Source: Cryobacterium algoricola (GTDB lineage Bacteria; Actinomycetota; Actinomycetes; Actinomycetales; Microbacteriaceae). From it: 64,000 nucleotides of DNA. The notes under the pieces are model-generated. The model was not told the origin of the DNA, made no database searches, and worked only from the letters and a program-made list of their open reading frames with translations. The DNA is taken from contig NZ_SOFG01000023.1 in NCBI RefSeq assembly GCF_004402485.1, positions 124,001 through 188,000 on the forward strand. The letters are read 5' to 3'. Shown here piece after piece: positions 61,316 to 64,000 of this stretch. The position numbers were made by a program, and so were the translations under genes. Position 1 is the first letter of the stretch; each line of letters opens with the position of its first letter.

Positions 61316-61951
61316 TCAGACCAGGGTCTCCGTCAGGAACCGCGACACGTCCGCGAGTTCTTCGGCCGAGATCGAGTGCGGCAGCCCGGCGTAGACCTTT
61401 TCGGTCAGGGCGGTGTGACCGGGGAGCCAGGCGCTGGCCCGTGCGGTCGTCTCCGCTGAGATGACCCGGTCGGCATCCCCGTGGCCGAAGAACACGGGCG
61501 TGTGGACGGCCGCAAGCGCCTCGTCACCCGGGAGCGTTGCATCGAGGGTGAATCCGGAAAGCACCACGCCGGCGGGGAACCGGCCAGGCGCCTGCCGGAG
61601 AAGCTGGGTGGCCATGAGGCCACCCTGGGAGAAACCGAGGGGAACGACCGGTGTGCCCGGGTGCACGTTGGCGTCCAGCCACGCGAGCACGGCATCCGCT
61701 GCCTCAATGACGGGCTCTGCGCTCGGCCGACCGGGAACGGTGATCGGGAACCAGGCGAAACCGCCGGTCGGCAGGCCGAGCGGCGCGCGCAGCGATACCC
61801 AGTCGAAGCCGTCGGGCAGGTAGGCGACGAGGCTCGGCAGGTCGCCCTCGTGCGAACCGTACCCGTGCAGGAGCAGCAGGAGCGGGCGGCCCGACGGGAG
61901 CGCGGGGTCGATACCGTCGCGGCGAGCCGTGATTTCGATGGCGGGGCTCAT
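61316..61951 (-). CDS. MhqD-like carboxylesterase/alpha-beta hydrolase
   Basis: 211 residues from the ATG at 61951, which overlaps the stop of the dioxygenase gene. Oxyanion-hole LLLLHGYGSHEGDLPSL, nucleophile serine in PLGFSQGGLMATQL, catalytic Asp in FFGHGDADRVIS and His in AGLPHSISAEEL. This is the same enzyme class as B. subtilis MhqD, a quinone-resistance hydrolase. Co-transcribed with a ring-cleavage dioxygenase-like VOC protein. Confidence 0.85.
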   Translation of the reverse strand: MSPAIEITARRDGIDPALPSGRPLLLLLHGYGSHEGDLPSLVAYLPDGFDWVSLRAPLGLPTGGFAWFPITVPGRPSAEPVIEAADAVLAWLDANVHPGTPVVPLGFSQGGLMATQLLRQAPGRFPAGVVLSGFTLDATLPGDEALAAVHTPVFFGHGDADRVISAETTARASAWLPGHTALTEKVYAGLPHSISAEELADVSRFLTETLV

Positions 61952-62850
61952 GCCGAGGCCTCGCCTACGGTCAGGGTGACGCGGGTCTTCCAGGGGTCGT
62001 CGACGCGGATGCTGCTGCCTGTGTCTTCGAGGGGAATCGCACGGTGACGGAGGCGTTCCGCCACGGCATCGAGATCGGCGCGGCCGGGCACGGTGATCGC
62101 CACGTCGGCGAGGCCGAGGGTCGCGGCACGCGGACCTGCGCCGCCGCTGTTCCAGACGTTCATCGCCATGTGGTGGTGGTAGCCGCCTGCGCTCACGAAC
62201 AGCGCCCCGGGGAGGTCGAGGGTCGTCTCGAAGCCGAGGGCGTCGACGTAGAAGCGCCGGGCCATCTCGAGGTCGCCGACCTGGAGGTGGACATGGCCGA
62301 CCGTGGCCGGACCGACGGCGGCCTCTCCCCCGTCGGCGGGCAGGTTCTGCTGCAGGAAAGCATTCGGATCGAGGGCAAGCGTGTCCATCTGGACCTGCCC
62401 GTTCGTGTAGACCCACTCCGACCGGTCCCTGTCGACGTAGAGCTCGATCCCATTGCCCTCGGGGTCGGTGAAGTAGAAGGCGTTGCTGACGATGTGGTCG
62501 GCGCTGCCGACGAAGCTCGAGCGCTGGTCACGGGCGGCCTGAAGCACGGTCGCGGCGAGGCCGGCGCTCGTGTCGAACAGGATGGCGGTGTGGAAGAGTC
62601 CGGCCTGGTTGCGGGCCGGAACCGGCAGTCCGGGGGTGTGCTCGAGCACCACGAGCGGGGTGGTGCCGCGGCCGAGCACGACCGACGTCCCGTGCGCACT
62701 GATTGGGTCGAGCGCCAGCGCCTCCCGGTAGTAGGAGGACATCAACGCGAGGTCGCCGACTCGCAGCGTGACGGCATCCATGCCGGTCGTCGCCGCGAGG
62801 AGGTCACCGGCGGCGGCCCGGGATCCGGTCAGGTCAGTGGTCAATGTCAT
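61948..62850 (-). CDS. Two-domain VOC extradiol dioxygenase-like protein (MhqO/CatE type)
   Basis: 300 residues from the ATG at 62850, with GGAG 7 bases upstream. Two glyoxalase-type domains: first DAVTLRVGDLALMSSYYREA and YFTDPEGNGIELYVDRDRSE, second VGHVHLQVGDLEMARRFYVD. Candidate Fe ligands His in GLFHTAI and GHVHLQV and Glu in GIELYVD are visible. CatE/MhqO family members cleave catechols or hydroquinones. Its operon with an MhqD-like hydrolase matches the quinone-resistance cluster of Bacillus. Confidence 0.88.
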   Translation of the reverse strand: MTLTTDLTGSRAAAGDLLAATTGMDAVTLRVGDLALMSSYYREALALDPISAHGTSVVLGRGTTPLVVLEHTPGLPVPARNQAGLFHTAILFDTSAGLAATVLQAARDQRSSFVGSADHIVSNAFYFTDPEGNGIELYVDRDRSEWVYTNGQVQMDTLALDPNAFLQQNLPADGGEAAVGPATVGHVHLQVGDLEMARRFYVDALGFETTLDLPGALFVSAGGYHHHMAMNVWNSGGAGPRAATLGLADVAITVPGRADLDAVAERLRHRAIPLEDTGSSIRVDDPWKTRVTLTVGEASA

Positions 62851-62927
62851 GTTCGTCTCCTGCAGTCGCGTCGGGCTCACTCGTCATGCTCAACCCGCTT
62901 AGTTGAACCGACAACCAATATCCTAGC

Positions 62928-62953
62928 AGATTACTTGAAGCGTCAAGTAATCT
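62928..62953. promoter_or_regulatory. Inverted repeat operator upstream of the MhqO-like operon
   Basis: AGATTACTTGA-AGCG-TCAAGTAATCT, perfect 11-base arms. On the minus strand TTGACG overlaps the inner arm and TAGGAT lies just beyond the outer arm, so the palindrome covers the likely promoter. MarR-family repressors bind sites of this type; no regulator gene lies in the window next to it. Confidence 0.75.
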
Positions 62954-63081
62954 TTCTTGACAACTCGAAGAATTGACGGGTGGCACTCAGCGTCACATTC
63001 ACGTGTGAAAGTCCGGGTCACATACACAAAATTAAGTGAGTAAGTCTCGCATTCATTTTCGATTCGGGGTAGAATCGGGGT

Positions 63082-64000
63082 ATGGCAGGAGCTACGGATC
63101 CACAGTCACATCCCCCGCAGTCAGACGATCTGATCGCGGGGAATCAGCCCACACCGATGGGCCTCGCCTCCACCGAGTCGTCGGCTGAGTCGTCGGTCGG
63201 ATCTTTGGATGGGCAGGTCGAGTCGGCTCATCCGGTTGCGATTGCTGAGGGTTTCGAGGGTGCTGAGGGGCTGGCCGGGGCGGTTGCGTCGGTGCATGCG
63301 GATGCTGTCGCCCGGCTCGCTGAAGCGCGTTCGGTTTTGGTGGAGGCGTTGGCGGCGATCCCGGTCGGGTTGCTCAGCGATGCGGAAGCGGTCACGGCGC
63401 TGAAGGAAGTCGAGGCGATTGGCCGGACGGTGGATGCGGCCCGGGTCAATACGGCGACGGATGTGGACCGGCGGGCGCGGGTGCTCGGCCGGGACGGGCT
63501 GGCCTGGAAGATGGGCTGCAAGGGCCCCTGGGACGTCCTGACCCGGGTGACCCGGGTCTCGGCCCGGGAAGTGAAACGGCGCACGAAACTCGGCGACGCG
63601 GTGCTTCCCCGCCGGGCAGGCCTGACTGTATTGCCGCCACTGTTCCCCGTGGTCGGGGCCGCCCTCACCGCGGGGGACATCGGTGTCGAAGCAGCGGAAC
63701 TGATCACGACGGGGCTCGGGTTGGTCAGCCACCGGGCAGTCCCGGCGGAGGTAGAGGTCGCCGAACGGGCCCTGGTCGCCATCGCGGCCGGATGGATCAC
63801 CCCGGAGACCGAGATCCTCGCCGGCGCCGGGGTCCCCGCGGCCGCGGATCTGATCCGCGGCATGGTGCTCCAGTGGCAGGCCTTCCTCGACCCCGACGGC
63901 GTCCTGCCACAGGAGGACCTGTTCGAGGCGAAATCGAACATCGGCTTCGGCCAACTCAAGAACGGGTTGTATCCGGTGAAGGGCGGCGTGACGCCGGAAC
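63082..64000 (+). CDS. DUF222 domain protein, likely HNH endonuclease (partial)
   Basis: 306 residues visible from the ATG at 63082; it runs off the right edge. After a Ser/Glu-rich N-terminus it carries a DUF222 core (SVLVEALAAIPVGLLSDAEA, VKRRTKLGDAVLPRRAG, VVGAALTAGDIGVEAAELIT). DUF222 proteins of actinobacteria usually end in an HNH nuclease, which would lie outside the window. TAGAAT ends 6 bases before the ATG, so the transcript is leaderless. A multi-copy family in Microbacteriaceae, often found at strain-variable sites. Confidence 0.85.
   Translation, partial: MAGATDPQSHPPQSDDLIAGNQPTPMGLASTESSAESSVGSLDGQVESAHPVAIAEGFEGAEGLAGAVASVHADAVARLAEARSVLVEALAAIPVGLLSDAEAVTALKEVEAIGRTVDAARVNTATDVDRRARVLGRDGLAWKMGCKGPWDVLTRVTRVSAREVKRRTKLGDAVLPRRAGLTVLPPLFPVVGAALTAGDIGVEAAELITTGLGLVSHRAVPAEVEVAERALVAIAAGWITPETEILAGAGVPAAADLIRGMVLQWQAFLDPDGVLPQEDLFEAKSNIGFGQLKNGLYPVKGGVTPE

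Overview
The window is chromosomal DNA from a high-GC actinobacterium, most likely a member of the Microbacteriaceae. The clues are the conserved gene order argS-lysA-hom-thrC-thrB-rho-prfA-prmC-sua5-wecA-atpI-like-atpBEFH, a Rho factor with a long Asn/Gln/Arg-rich insertion, an EF-G2-like protein, a DUF222 protein, many GTG/TTG starts, 1-4 base stop/start overlaps, and many candidate leaderless genes (TAnnnT box 6-7 nt before the start codon). I had no database access, so family names rest on recognisable motifs.

Layout. 1-19660 is a housekeeping block, mostly on the minus strand: F0 genes of ATP synthase, a lipid-phosphate sugar transferase, tRNA threonylcarbamoylation, release factor 1 and its methylase, Rho, the lysine/threonine biosynthesis genes, argS and an LmeA-like lipid-binding protein. 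A plus-strand cysteine pair (cysK, cysE) sits inside it. At 19902 lies a tRNA-Arg(CCG). Its 3' 43 bases recur exactly at 26472-26514, which defines a 6.5 kb integrated element. The element carries a tyrosine integrase, a DUF2510-DEDDh exonuclease-BRCT protein, an unknown protein, an unusual 120-bp nested inverted repeat beside a pyrimidine tract, and a two-gene HTH operon with a palindromic operator.

26500-39530 is a scarred region. It holds integrase-tail, ABC-ATPase and HTH-gene remnants, a sigma factor with a probable membrane regulator, and two separate two-component/ABC-exporter modules of the kind that answer cell-envelope stress. It is bracketed by two copies of a 262-bp direct repeat that encodes a 59-residue membrane peptide with its own promoter.

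39580-64000 is accessory metabolism and regulation. It includes a MarR/EamA divergent pair with a twin operator, a large LuxR/LAL regulator, EF-G2, an XRE/methionine-aminopeptidase divergent pair, TetR, reductase and epoxide-hydrolase genes. It also includes a ribulose-monophosphate (formaldehyde-fixing) hxlB-hxlA operon with a divergent ATPase-LuxR regulator, a GntR gene overlapping a membrane protein that carries an (Asn-Ala)8 hexanucleotide repeat, an operon resembling the MhqO/MhqD quinone-resistance genes, and the start of a DUF222 gene.

The parts most worth following up are the tRNA-Arg element with its nested hairpin and two-gene HTH module, the duplicated micro-gene repeat, and the hxl regulator.
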